A stretch of DNA of 48,546 nt from Peptococcaceae bacterium UBA7702 (lineage in GTDB: Bacteria > Bacillota > Dehalobacteriia > UBA7702): positions 1 through 48,546 of the forward strand of contig DLGE01000010.1 in NCBI GenBank assembly GCA_002482535.1, in the 5' to 3' direction. Position numbers and translations under genes: made by a program. The notes under the pieces are model-generated. The model ran no database searches and was not told the DNA's origin. It was given only the letters and a program-made list of their open reading frames with translations. Shown here one piece after another: positions 9,655 through 18,682 of the stretch. Positions within the stretch are counted from its first letter, which is position 1, and each line of letters starts with the position of its first letter.

Positions 9655-10779
9655 TCACCCCTTTGAAAAATCGGTTTTTGCTTGTAATGCCTCCGAAAGG
9701 AAACATTCCGTTCTTTTTCTTTCATTCTCTAAGATAGCATTAACCTGATTATAATCAATTTCATCATCAGTTACTGCCAAAGCAGCATCTTTTGTATTTA
9801 CCAATCGTTCCTGCAAACCCGTGAGTTCTAGCAGGCTTGCGATCCTGGAATTGAATTCCTTTCTGGGTACTACAATAAAGGGGCAATTAAAATTGATGGA
9901 AAATGCCAAGCCGTGGAATGAATTGGTTACAACATAATCGGCATTCATAAACATCGATAGAAAATCCTCTGGACCCCTATGCGTAAATAGCCGGTCAACA
10001 CCTTTCGGACAATGAAGCTCCCATGAAAGTTTGACAAGTTTTAGCCCCAATTTATCCGCTGTGGCACGGGCAAACTCTGTTGCCTGATTATCTTCATTAT
10101 ATAGTAGCATTAAAACAAGATATTTATCTTTAACCAGAGGTTTTGCAGCCAATCTCGACCACTCTCGTGAACTTATCTGTAAGGTTGGGTCAATCAGCCA
10201 TGTCCCGTTTTTATACCCCAGTGAATTCAAAATAGAAATGGCCGTGTTTTCACGCACAGAAATGGAACGGTATTGCTGTATTAATTCTTTGGTCTCCTGT
10301 ATTTCTGTACGATCAAGCGTATCTTTACCAAAGCTGGAAGCATAGGCAATCCGAGGACAAGATTTCGGGGTAAATTTCAAAAACATGGCATGGTCGATTC
10401 CGCGATTGTAATAACTGTTCCATACCTGATCGCTGCCGGTAATAAACGCATCGGCGAAAGGAGGGTTCTTTAACAACGCAGAATAGCCCACATACTTTTT
10501 GTCCGTTAAAACCAAATGCTTCTTAATAAATCCCCCAAATGTCTTTTTTTTGAGCATGATCGAAGCCAATTTTGCCGTATGGTATACCCCGGTTCTTAAT
10601 ACCCCTTGAATTTCAGGGGGACGTTGCTTCCATATTTCAAAATTTTTCGTATGAGGCATAATATAGTCAACGATGAAGGGCTGATATCCCATTTTCTCTA
10701 TCACACGCTGCGTAGCATATGCCTGCAGTACAGAGCCATAATTGAATACACGGTGCAAAGTAACAATTCCCACGCGCAT
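9655..10779 (-). CDS. Polysaccharide pyruvyl transferase
   Basis: A 374-residue protein, all one domain, opening MRVGIVTLHRVFNYGSVLQAYA with DPTLQIS near the middle and NSFHGLAFS toward the end. These are the same landmarks as the N-terminal half of the fusion at 2903-5212. The family (CsaB/WcaK type) transfers pyruvate from PEP to a sugar hydroxyl pair, giving an acidic ketal. In Gram-positives this ketal can be the ligand that SLH domains bind. ATG at 10779 and TGA stop. Pyruvylated polymer and the SLH proteins encoded upstream would fit together functionally, an inference. Confidence 0.85.
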   Translation of the reverse strand: MRVGIVTLHRVFNYGSVLQAYATQRVIEKMGYQPFIVDYIMPHTKNFEIWKQRPPEIQGVLRTGVYHTAKLASIMLKKKTFGGFIKKHLVLTDKKYVGYSALLKNPPFADAFITGSDQVWNSYYNRGIDHAMFLKFTPKSCPRIAYASSFGKDTLDRTEIQETKELIQQYRSISVRENTAISILNSLGYKNGTWLIDPTLQISSREWSRLAAKPLVKDKYLVLMLLYNEDNQATEFARATADKLGLKLVKLSWELHCPKGVDRLFTHRGPEDFLSMFMNADYVVTNSFHGLAFSINFNCPFIVVPRKEFNSRIASLLELTGLQERLVNTKDAALAVTDDEIDYNQVNAILENERKRTECFLSEALQAKTDFSKG

Positions 10780-10820
10780 AAACTTGTTTCACCTTTTTTC
10801 TAAATTAGCACTTTTAAACG

Positions 10821-11945
10821 CTATATTTCCCGGTAAATCCGTCTCATCTGCTCCGCAACGACCTCTACTGAAAAGCCACGGACAAATTCCTGATTAAAAG
10901 CCCTCATGGCTTTCTTTAAAGGCAGATCCAGCACGATGGCATCAATCGCCGACGCTGCGCTGTCTATCTGAGACAAATCAAACAAATAGCCGCCCTTACC
11001 GGAGATAATCAAATCCCGGTTGCCGCGTATGTCCGAAGCAACACAGGGTAAACCCGAGGCCATGGCCTCCATAAGCGCCACGCAGAGACCTTCTCTTCTT
11101 GACGGCAGACAAAACAAATCCGCCGCTCTGTAAATAGGGGGCATATCTTTCCGATACCCCGGCAAATGCACTCTGGCCTCCAGGCTTAGTCGGGCGATGA
11201 GTGATGCAAGATTTTCCCGTTCCGGCCCCTCGCCAATCACAACATAGTGAAAGTTTTCATCCTTCAAAGACGCTAAGGCGCAGATGATTGCCTGATGATT
11301 TTTTCTTGGTATTAGCTCGCCAACCGATAATAACAAAACGGCATTTTGAGGAATTCCTAATTTTATTCGAATATCAGACTTTTCTCCTTCAGCTGAAAAT
11401 CGGTGCAGATCTATGCCGACACCGGGAACATATTCCACCTGTTTCGCCTGAAATTTTTGGGCCCGGGTATAGTCCTCACGGTTGATGGTAATCAAAACGT
11501 CGGTATAGCGCGCCATAAGCCATTCCGCAGGGTAATACAGCAACCAGTGCATAAACGGTGCCTCTTTATAAAAGTGAAAACCGTGGACTGTATAAATTAC
11601 TTTTGTACCATTTTTGCGATAACGCTTTGCTACCAAACGAGCCAGGAAACCGCCAATAGGTGTATGGCAATGTACCAAATCAAATGGTTGATCTTTCATC
11701 AACTGTTTCAACTGCCTGAAGGCTCTGATGTTGCTTTTAGAAAAGGGTGATCGGACAAAATCGACTTGGCATTTGATTATCGGCAAATCATCTAATTGAC
11801 CGGTATCGCCGAAAGCCCCCAGTTCTTTTTTTCCGTTTGCGGCACAAAACACTTGATAGCCCTGCTCCTGCAATATTCTGATATCACCTCTTTCAAAAGA
11901 ACCAAGGAAGCCAAAAACACTGGCAACAATTAAAGCTTTTTTCAT
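10821..11945 (-). CDS. Glycosyltransferase family 4 protein (EpsD-like)
   Basis: A 374-residue GT-B enzyme. The ATG at 11945 follows GGAAGGG and overlaps the stop of the upstream gene (TGATG), so I rejected a 32-codon longer reading. Landmarks are VHCHTPIGGFLARLVA, YTVHGFHFYKEAP, a PGVGIDLHRF hinge and PSRREGLCVALMEAMASG, the GT4 donor site. It resembles EpsD/PglA-like transferases that act early on lipid-linked sugars. The gene ends in TAG, one of only three amber stops among 43 genes read here; another TAG follows seven codons later in the same frame. Confidence 0.88.
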   Translation of the reverse strand: MKKALIVASVFGFLGSFERGDIRILQEQGYQVFCAANGKKELGAFGDTGQLDDLPIIKCQVDFVRSPFSKSNIRAFRQLKQLMKDQPFDLVHCHTPIGGFLARLVAKRYRKNGTKVIYTVHGFHFYKEAPFMHWLLYYPAEWLMARYTDVLITINREDYTRAQKFQAKQVEYVPGVGIDLHRFSAEGEKSDIRIKLGIPQNAVLLLSVGELIPRKNHQAIICALASLKDENFHYVVIGEGPERENLASLIARLSLEARVHLPGYRKDMPPIYRAADLFCLPSRREGLCVALMEAMASGLPCVASDIRGNRDLIISGKGGYLFDLSQIDSAASAIDAIVLDLPLKKAMRAFNQEFVRGFSVEVVAEQMRRIYREI

Positions 11946-12547
11946 CACTTTACCCTTCCAGCAGGAATTCCTATATAGACTCCGGGGTTCATAACATTCT
12001 TTATCACCACAGCCCCAGCGCCAATGATACAATTGTCGCATATTGAGAGGTTATGATTCACGATGGCACCGATGCCGACCCATACCCGTTTGCCAATGTG
12101 AACCATTCCGGCCAACTTTGCGCCTACAGATATATGTGTAAAGCCTTCGATTATATTGTCATGTTCAACCACTGCGCTTGTATTGATGATGCAGTGCCTT
12201 CCTATACACGCGCCGGTATTGATCACCGCTCCGGCCATAACCACCGTTCCTTCATCAATGGTAACATCGCAGCCAATTACCGCGTTAGGATGTATGGCTG
12301 TGTACCAGTTGACGCTATGTTTTTCGGCAATCTGCTCACGGGTCTTCCCGTTGCCGATTCCTATGACAAAAGAAGCGTCTTCATAATTCTCAAGATCCGA
12401 GATTTTCCCCAAAATGGGAAGACCCATTACTTCGCCTTCAATGCCGTCATCTAAAAAGCCTAAGAGTGTTTCCCCGGACTTTATGATGATATCTGCGATT
12501 ACTCGGGCATGGCCTCCCGCGCCAAGGATGATCACATTCTTAGGCAT
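11945..12547 (-). CDS. pglD: PglD/NeuD-type sugar O/N-acetyltransferase
   Basis: A 200-residue protein with a short Rossmann-like N-terminal part (VIILGAGGHARVIADII) and a C-terminal left-handed beta-helix of hexapeptide repeats (VIGCDVTIDEGTVV onward). This is the PglD/NeuD plan. In bacillosamine synthesis PglD acetylates UDP-4-amino-4,6-dideoxy-GlcNAc using acetyl-CoA. The catalytic-type His is present in VVEHDN. It overlaps both neighbours (8 nt with the sugar transferase, 1 nt with the glycosyltransferase). With a dehydratase, aminotransferase and PglC-like enzyme next to it, UDP-di-N-acetylbacillosamine is the likely product, though other amino sugars are possible. Confidence 0.85.
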   Translation of the reverse strand: MPKNVIILGAGGHARVIADIIIKSGETLLGFLDDGIEGEVMGLPILGKISDLENYEDASFVIGIGNGKTREQIAEKHSVNWYTAIHPNAVIGCDVTIDEGTVVMAGAVINTGACIGRHCIINTSAVVEHDNIIEGFTHISVGAKLAGMVHIGKRVWVGIGAIVNHNLSICDNCIIGAGAVVIKNVMNPGVYIGIPAGRVK

Positions 12548-13190
12548 TGCTCATATTCTCACTTTCGGCACTTCCTTGAAAAGGCTCCATCGTATCGTTT
12601 ATGCCGGCGTTAATACCCTGATGTTTCAATACGTTTCTTACCGTCATAAACATAATTTTTACGTCTAAAATAAAGCTAACATGATCAACATACCAGACAT
12701 CACGCTCAAATTTCTGTTCCCAAGACAACTCATTTCTACCGTTCACTTGCGCCCAACCGGAAATTCCCGGCAAGACTTCATGTCGTTGTGCTTGCTCTGA
12801 AGAATACAGGGGCAGATACTGTTCAAGTAACGGTCTTGGGCCGATAAAACTCATATCCCCTTTTAAAATATTCCATAATTGCGGTAGTTCATCAAAGCTG
12901 CAGGCTCGAATTACTTTCCCCGTTTTGGTCATACGTTCCATATCAGTAAGGTGAACACCGTTACGCTCTGTTTCAGCAATCATCGTTCTTAATTTATAAA
13001 GATTGAATATTTTTCCGCCTTTTCCTGGTCGTTGCTGAACAAAGAAAGCGGGGCCCTCTGTTTCAGCTTTTATAGAAAGATAACAAATCGCGACAATCAC
13101 TGTTGCCGGTAATATGAGAATGCATAACGCCGCAATATCCAATATTCTCTTCACATATTTACAATAAAACCCATCTTTCCCTTTTTTCAC
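12540..13190 (-). CDS. pglC: Initiating phosphoglycosyl transferase (PglC/EpsL type)
   Basis: A 216-residue monotopic bacterial sugar transferase. One N-terminal re-entrant hydrophobic helix (LDIAALCILILPATVIVA) is followed by the family core: FVQQRPGKGGKIFNLYKLRTM, RACSFDELPQLWNIL, and FIGPRPLLEQYLPLY. The catalytic Asp-Glu pair lies in FDELPQ. It moves a phospho-sugar from UDP-sugar to undecaprenyl phosphate, starting each repeat unit. GTG start overlapping the previous stop by 4 nt (GTGA). The short PglC-like size, without WcaJ-type extra membrane helices, agrees with a bacillosamine-type donor. Confidence 0.88.
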   Translation of the reverse strand: MKKGKDGFYCKYVKRILDIAALCILILPATVIVAICYLSIKAETEGPAFFVQQRPGKGGKIFNLYKLRTMIAETERNGVHLTDMERMTKTGKVIRACSFDELPQLWNILKGDMSFIGPRPLLEQYLPLYSSEQAQRHEVLPGISGWAQVNGRNELSWEQKFERDVWYVDHVSFILDVKIMFMTVRNVLKHQGINAGINDTMEPFQGSAESENMSNA

Positions 13191-14305
13191 CTGAACATAC
13201 CCCTAACAATATCGATCATGCGGTTTTGTTCCTCTTCTGTCATCTTAATATCACTGGGTAAGCATAAACCCCTGGTAAAAATATCACCGCCGACGTCTCC
13301 CTCAACGCTGACAAAATCGCGATCCTTGAAAACCGGTTGCAGGTGCATCGGTTTCCAGATGGGACGGGCTTCCATGTTCTCTTTATCCAGCTTCTCCATG
13401 ATGTCCAAGGGCTTTACCTGGCAGTCCTTAGCCAATAAAATACAGGAGAGCCAGAAATTCGGCTCCGTTTCAGCAAGATAAGGATTCATCGTCAAAGGTA
13501 AATCGACGAAAGCCTTTTGATATTTCATATAAATTTCTTTTTTCCGTGCTTTGTGTTCATCAATATGTAAAAGTTGGCCGCGACCGATACCGGCAACCAC
13601 GTTGCTCATGCGGTAGTTGTAACCAATTTCTTTATGCTCGTACCAAGGCGCCGCCTCCCGCGATTGCGTACTCCAGAAACGGGCCTTTTTGATGGCCTCT
13701 TCGTCGTCACTGAGTAACATACCTCCGCCGGAGGTGGTAATGATCTTATTCCCATTGAAACTAACAATATTATATTTACCGAAAGTGCCGGTCTGCCGAC
13801 CTTTATAAGTCGCCGAAAGACTTTCCGCGGCGTCCTCAATGAGGTTTGCGCCGTAGGCGTCGCAGATGTTTTTGATCTCGTCCAGCTTTGCCGGAATTCC
13901 ATATAGATTGACGCAGATGACAGTTTCACAATTCGGGTATTTTTCAAAGGCTTTTTTAAGGGCTTTGGGATCCATATTCCAAGTTTCCCGTTCAGAATCG
14001 ATAAATACCTGAATACCGCCCTCGTATGAGACAGGATTTACTGTGGCGGCAAAGGTCAAATCAGAGCAAAATACCACATCTCCCGGTTTCACACCGGATA
14101 ACTTTACGGCCAAATGGAGCGCCGCCGTGCCGGATACCAGCGCAGCGCCATGCTTTATACCGATGTAATCGCTGATCTCCCTCTCAAATCCGTCAACATT
14201 GGCGCCCAAAGGAGCAATCCAGTTCGTCGCAAAGGCTTCCTTTACAAATTCCTGTTCTTCTCCGTGCATGGTCGGGGACGATAGATAAATGCGTTTGCTC
14301 TTCAA
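13187..14305 (-). CDS. pglE: DegT/DnrJ/EryC1 aminotransferase (PglE-like)
   Basis: About 372 residues from a TTG at 14305 preceded by GAAGTGAG. In-frame ATGs at 14335 and 14356 have no ribosome site, and the family normally begins KRIYLSSPTMHG as here. Fold type I PLP enzyme: SGTAALHLA near residue 60, EDAAESLSATY, and FNGNKIITTSGGG containing the Schiff-base Lys. It would aminate the 4-keto sugar made by the adjacent dehydratase, using glutamate. It sits between dehydratase and sugar transferase. Start choice is the main uncertainty. Confidence 0.85.
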   Translation of the reverse strand: MKSKRIYLSSPTMHGEEQEFVKEAFATNWIAPLGANVDGFEREISDYIGIKHGAALVSGTAALHLAVKLSGVKPGDVVFCSDLTFAATVNPVSYEGGIQVFIDSERETWNMDPKALKKAFEKYPNCETVICVNLYGIPAKLDEIKNICDAYGANLIEDAAESLSATYKGRQTGTFGKYNIVSFNGNKIITTSGGGMLLSDDEEAIKKARFWSTQSREAAPWYEHKEIGYNYRMSNVVAGIGRGQLLHIDEHKARKKEIYMKYQKAFVDLPLTMNPYLAETEPNFWLSCILLAKDCQVKPLDIMEKLDKENMEARPIWKPMHLQPVFKDRDFVSVEGDVGGDIFTRGLCLPSDIKMTEEEQNRMIDIVRGMFR

Positions 14306-14390
14306 TAAACTCACTTCGGACTCACTTCCCGTCATCTGTTTTGGGTCATGCCGCAAAGGTCTTGATCGATTGCGGCAGATACGGTTTCGA

Positions 14391-16352
14391 TCATTGTGCA
14401 GCTTCTGCTCCCACCACTTTTTCCATTTGGTTCAAAGGCAGAATATTTCCTTTGGTGATGGGTACGATATTCTGATTTCTTTGTTCTGTAGGCAGTACAT
14501 AGTGGTTTTTCTTAAAGTTGGGCAGGATCTGTCCCATTTCAAAAAAGAGATAATCTCGGTTTCTGGTCGCCACTGCTTTTTCCAGCCCGTCGATATGCTC
14601 TTTGATTTTTTCCCTGGAAATACAGATCTGATTGGCCCGAAAGATACGGTCATGTTCGGTATGGTGAACGGCTTCTTCGTCCAGGAGCAACTCTTCATAG
14701 AGCTTTTCACCGGGACGCAGGCCGGTAAAGACGATATCAATATCCTGATAAGGCACATAGCCCTTCATTTTGATCATGTTTTCCGCCAAAGTGACGATTT
14801 TAATGGGCTCGCCCATGTTCAAGACGAAGATTTCCCCTCTCTTGGCCATGGTACCGGCCTGGAGCACCAGGTTTACCGCTTCTGGGATGGTCATAAAGTA
14901 ACGTGTGATATCCTTATGAGTAACGGTAACCGGGCCGCCCTCCCTGATCTGCTGTTCAAACAGGGGGACCACAGAACCGTTGGAGCCCAAAACATTGCCG
15001 AAGCGAACTGCGGCAAATTCCGTTTCTCCACTGTTTTTGCTCTGCACGATCATCTCGCAGAGGCGTTTCGTGGCGCCCATAAAGCTGCTGGGATGAACGG
15101 CTTTGTCACTGGAAATCAGCACAAACTTTTTCACGCCGTAAATTTCCGCCAAATTTGCCGTAATATACGTCCCCAAAACATTGTTTTTAACGGCTTCCTC
15201 CGGGTTATGCTCCATCAGCGGCACGTGTTTATGGGCTGCGGCATGAAATACATAGTCAGGGCGATAAGTATGAAACATTTGCTCCATCTTTTTTTGATCC
15301 CGAACCGATGCGATCTCTACAACGATCTCCTGAGGCGGAATCCCGGCTTGGAGTAATTCCTGCTGAAGGGCATAGGCGCTATTTTCGTAAATATCAAGAA
15401 TGATCAGGAGCTTCGCGCCGGATTTTGCAATCTGCCGGCACAATTCAGAACCGATGGAACCGCCGCCGCCAGTGACCATGACAGTCTTGTCCTTGATAAA
15501 GGAACGCAGTTCTGGCGTATCCTCAATGTTCACTTCCCGGTTCAGCAGATCCTCTAAGCAAATGGACCGCATATGGCCGTTGATGTCAACGGGGTAGGCC
15601 ATCTTGCTAAAATACGATGGCAATATCTTGGTTCGGCAAGGAGTTTTCGCGCAGAATTCAAAGATCTGACGCCTCTGGGCCGTTGATGCCGAAGGGATAC
15701 AGATATAAATCGTATCAATGTCATGTTCGGCACAAAGTTTTGGGATTTCGGCAATCGTGCCTGAAATCGGAATACCGTAAATCATGCGTCCCCATTTCGA
15801 AGGATCGTCATCGACGACGCAAACCGGCTTTATGTTATAAAAGCACTCTGCGCACAATTCCCGCAACATCGAGGCACCGGCACTGCCCGCGCCGACCACA
15901 AGGATGCGTTCCAGCTTATTCGTTGTGGGAAGCTGCGCTCTTTTTCTTTCAATCATGCGATCTCTATACATGCGATAGATGTAACGGTAGGTCACAAGGA
16001 CGATGGACGCCAAACATATCGCCAAAAGATTATCGGCAAAGGGAAACCACTTTAGAAAAAACCAGTGAAATACGCTGTATGAAAACCCCGCCCCAAGGGA
16101 CGAAACCGTACATATGGCGTATTCACGCATTTCCGCGTACCGCCATAAGCTGCGATATACGCGAAAAAGCATGGAAAAAGCAGCATAGAACAGCAGCAAT
16201 ATGATGACCGATAAGAGTAAACTGCCTCCGTCGAGGGGTTTATTATAATACAAAGGTAAAATGGTTAAACCATAGACCAACGCGACAAGAGTAAGGTCAA
16301 TGAAAAAAATAATGAGTTCGCGATATTTTGAAAATTTAAATACATTAACCAT
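14391..16352 (-). CDS. pglF: Membrane-bound NDP-sugar 4,6-dehydratase (PglF/CapD/EpsC family)
   Basis: A 653-residue protein. ATG 16352 is preceded by GAGGGGGAAAAC; an upstream ATG lacks a site. Residues 1-120 hold four membrane helices. A CoA-binding-like Rossmann domain follows (VVGAGSAGASML), and then the extended SDR domain with VTGGGGSIGSELC and the catalytic SSDKAVHPSS region. This is the full-length PglF/CapD architecture. It converts UDP-GlcNAc to the 4-keto-6-deoxy sugar, the first step toward bacillosamine or related sugars. It is followed by the aminotransferase and acetyltransferase that complete the route. Confidence 0.9.
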   Translation of the reverse strand: MVNVFKFSKYRELIIFFIDLTLVALVYGLTILPLYYNKPLDGGSLLLSVIILLLFYAAFSMLFRVYRSLWRYAEMREYAICTVSSLGAGFSYSVFHWFFLKWFPFADNLLAICLASIVLVTYRYIYRMYRDRMIERKRAQLPTTNKLERILVVGAGSAGASMLRELCAECFYNIKPVCVVDDDPSKWGRMIYGIPISGTIAEIPKLCAEHDIDTIYICIPSASTAQRRQIFEFCAKTPCRTKILPSYFSKMAYPVDINGHMRSICLEDLLNREVNIEDTPELRSFIKDKTVMVTGGGGSIGSELCRQIAKSGAKLLIILDIYENSAYALQQELLQAGIPPQEIVVEIASVRDQKKMEQMFHTYRPDYVFHAAAHKHVPLMEHNPEEAVKNNVLGTYITANLAEIYGVKKFVLISSDKAVHPSSFMGATKRLCEMIVQSKNSGETEFAAVRFGNVLGSNGSVVPLFEQQIREGGPVTVTHKDITRYFMTIPEAVNLVLQAGTMAKRGEIFVLNMGEPIKIVTLAENMIKMKGYVPYQDIDIVFTGLRPGEKLYEELLLDEEAVHHTEHDRIFRANQICISREKIKEHIDGLEKAVATRNRDYLFFEMGQILPNFKKNHYVLPTEQRNQNIVPITKGNILPLNQMEKVVGAEAAQ

Positions 16353-16415
16353 GTTTTCCCCCTCGTATTTCGTCATTCCGCAAGCGATGGTCGTAATAGG
16401 AACCGTGAACTTTGG

Positions 16416-17138
16416 TTAGCGGAGAGCCCCTTTTTTTACGGCGTGGTATAATTCCGTATGATTGCGAATCAGCTGTTCGATTGTATCTTGGCGGCAATGT
16501 TTGCCAATCTGTTTCATGGCCGGCGCCATCATGGGCTTTCTTTTTTGCATGTTGTGGGTATCATCCGCCAAATAGGAGCAAACATGGTTTTCCAACAAGG
16601 CAACCGCATTTTTCCTGCCGATAAAGCGGAGGAACGCTTCCGCGTTGACTTGTCCTCTGATTTTCTCCCCGTCGCAAAGAGCGCAAACCGTTTCCCAAGG
16701 ATTTGTGCTGAGATAGCGGTCAACATGAGCGATAATCAGTTTTTCATCAACGGCGTTCACGAAATTTTTAAGTTCCGCCACCATACCGTCGGGAAAAACG
16801 CCGTAGGGCGGTTCCAACAGAATATAAGGGCTCTCTCCCAAGGCCAACTTGAGAAAATCGGGACTTTCCGTGATTCCTTTAAAGTATCTCACTTCCGCAC
16901 CCAAATAGATCTCAGGCATCACTTCACGATCATAATACTTCATAAGCTGCGCATAAGAAGCCTCCCGCCGGGCGAAGAAACCGTGGAGCGTATCCTTATG
17001 CCCCCTAAAATGAGGGGTAGCAATCACGGCGTCCACCCCCTGCTGTTTTAATGTACGGAGCATTTCACAAGATTCGGCGGAGGAACCCGCACCGTCATCC
17101 ATACGGGGAAGAATGTGAGTATGAATATCAAACAACAT
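16416..17138 (-). CDS. cpsB: Tyrosine-protein phosphatase of the PHP type (CpsB/YwqE)
   Basis: A 240-residue PHP-domain protein starting FDIHTHILPRMDDGA, the metal-binding HxH plus DDG motif, with ATPHFRGH, a Glu-containing LGAEVRYF segment and IIAHVDRY later. These residues build the Mn-dependent site of CpsB-type phosphatases that dephosphorylate the Tyr cluster of the CpsD kinase. It lies directly after that kinase gene, the usual pairing. ATG start and TAA stop. Function is secure at family level. Confidence 0.9.
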   Translation of the reverse strand: MLFDIHTHILPRMDDGAGSSAESCEMLRTLKQQGVDAVIATPHFRGHKDTLHGFFARREASYAQLMKYYDREVMPEIYLGAEVRYFKGITESPDFLKLALGESPYILLEPPYGVFPDGMVAELKNFVNAVDEKLIIAHVDRYLSTNPWETVCALCDGEKIRGQVNAEAFLRFIGRKNAVALLENHVCSYLADDTHNMQKRKPMMAPAMKQIGKHCRQDTIEQLIRNHTELYHAVKKGALR

Positions 17139-17161
17139 AAAATGACCACTTCTTTGCGAAA

Positions 17162-17956
17162 TTACCCATGAGATGCCTGATCGTTTTCAGGGTGATCATC
17201 ATTACCGTAATATCCGTATTTACTGTATTTGCCGTATTTCCGGTACTTACCGTAATGACCGTATTTACCATAAGCCCTACCGTCGGCGCCGGCATCGTTC
17301 AGGATGATGCCAAGTACTTTCACGTTGGCAAACTCCATCTGTTCCAGCAACCTCTCCAGCATAGGATGAACCGTGTAATTTTCGCGAACAGCAATGGCCA
17401 CGCCGGCGGTTTCATGGGCAAATACGAGGGCGTCGGTGACAACGTTACACGGAGGCGTATCGACAATAATATAATCGTAATGCTTTTCCATTTCCGAAAG
17501 CAGGCTCTTCATTGCCAGGGAAGCCAGTAACTCCGAGGGGTTCGGGGCGATTTCCCCTGCGGGAATCACGTCCATATAATCGTTATACGCTTGAATGCAT
17601 TCATCAGAGGTAAAGAAACCCGCCAGTAAGCCGCTGAGACCTTTGCTTTGCTTTAAACTTAGCCGGCTATGAACCACCGGTGAACGCATATCCGCGTCGA
17701 TCAGCAGCACCTTGCTCTTCATTTCCGAAAAAGCAATGGCGGAATTGATGGCAACGGTACTTTTCCCCTCTGACGCTTCGGTACTGGTAATGATGAAAGA
17801 TTTTCTTTCACTGGTGGACAAGGCATAACTTAAATTTGTGCGCAGGGCGTTAAAGGCTTCAAGGACCGCAAAAGGCACGTTCCTTTTATCCGATAACAAA
17901 AAACTTCCGTATTGGCTGAAATCCTTGGTTTTATTCTTTTTCATTTTCATTTCCAT
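17162..17956 (-). CDS. cpsD: Bacterial tyrosine kinase (CpsD/EpsB type)
   Basis: A 264-residue BY-kinase. Walker A SEGKSTVAINS is near residues 62-72, Walker A' LLIDADMRSP near 90-99 and a Walker B-type IIVDTPP near 140. The C-terminal 30 residues contain eight or more Tyr in GKYG-like repeats, the autophosphorylation cluster. It partners with the Wzz-type activator encoded 1 nt upstream to control chain length. AGAGGGG precedes the ATG at 17956. The repeat-like tail is the most variable part and could differ between strains. Confidence 0.92.
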   Translation of the reverse strand: MEMKMKKNKTKDFSQYGSFLLSDKRNVPFAVLEAFNALRTNLSYALSTSERKSFIITSTEASEGKSTVAINSAIAFSEMKSKVLLIDADMRSPVVHSRLSLKQSKGLSGLLAGFFTSDECIQAYNDYMDVIPAGEIAPNPSELLASLAMKSLLSEMEKHYDYIIVDTPPCNVVTDALVFAHETAGVAIAVRENYTVHPMLERLLEQMEFANVKVLGIILNDAGADGRAYGKYGHYGKYRKYGKYSKYGYYGNDDHPENDQASHG

Positions 17957-17957
17957 T

Positions 17958-18653
17958 TCATCCCCTCTTCTGCTTCATCTGCTTCATTTGGAACGAGGGA
18001 ATGGTGCCGAGAACCGGCAGCTGATAATGGTGTCTCAGGTCTTCTTCACTTTTAATTCGCTTGTCGATGATGAACAGCAAAAGAGCGATTCCCGTACCTA
18101 ATATGAATCCGATCAAGAGACCTACCGCGGTATTTCTCGTAATATTGGGACTGACTTTTACCGCTCTGGTGGCGGTATCCACCGTCTCCACCGAGGCCGC
18201 TTTGACCACCCTGATCAAAATATTCGGCGCAGAGTCTAAAAACGTATTAGCGATCATGATGGCCTTTTGCGGCGAATGCGAGGTAACATGAATTTCCAAT
18301 ACCTCTGTTTCATTTTTCGCGTTCATGGAGACCATTTTTTGTAATTCATCAACCGAATCATCCAAATCCAATAAGGCGATCACATCAGCGCAGGCTGTTT
18401 CGCTATTCAATATTTGGATATAAGTTCCCACCAATTCCTGGGAAGCTGTGATGTCGTTTAAGGTTGTTCCTGTTTGTGCTGTGGCGGTGACACCGTTATT
18501 GACATATAAAGATACGGTGGCCTCGTATTTCGGCGCGATGACAAAGGCGGAAAGCACGTATGCCAACGCCCCGAAACACAAGGTGAAAAGCAAAAGCAAG
18601 CCCTTTTTTCGCCATAATACAGATCCAATTTCAATAATACTGAGTTCTTCCAA
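17958..18653 (-). CDS. cpsC: Wzz/CpsC chain-length and kinase-activating protein
   Basis: A 231-residue protein with membrane helices at about 18-38 and 175-198 and an extracytoplasmic domain between, the short CpsC/YwqC plan without a fused kinase. The motif before helix 2 is modest. The C-terminal cytoplasmic tail (DKRIKSEEDL, then VLGTIPSF) is the region that contacts the kinase. TTG start at 18653, TGA stop. It co-polymerises with Wzy to set polymer length and activates CpsD. Confidence 0.88.
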   Translation of the reverse strand: MEELSIIEIGSVLWRKKGLLLLFTLCFGALAYVLSAFVIAPKYEATVSLYVNNGVTATAQTGTTLNDITASQELVGTYIQILNSETACADVIALLDLDDSVDELQKMVSMNAKNETEVLEIHVTSHSPQKAIMIANTFLDSAPNILIRVVKAASVETVDTATRAVKVSPNITRNTAVGLLIGFILGTGIALLLFIIDKRIKSEEDLRHHYQLPVLGTIPSFQMKQMKQKRG

Positions 18654-18682
18654 AGCTCTTAAACCTCACAAATTCGTCATGA

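Noticed and set aside
14289..15356. 355-codon plus-strand frame
   Set aside because: Antisense shadow of the dehydratase gene, which has clear SDR motifs.
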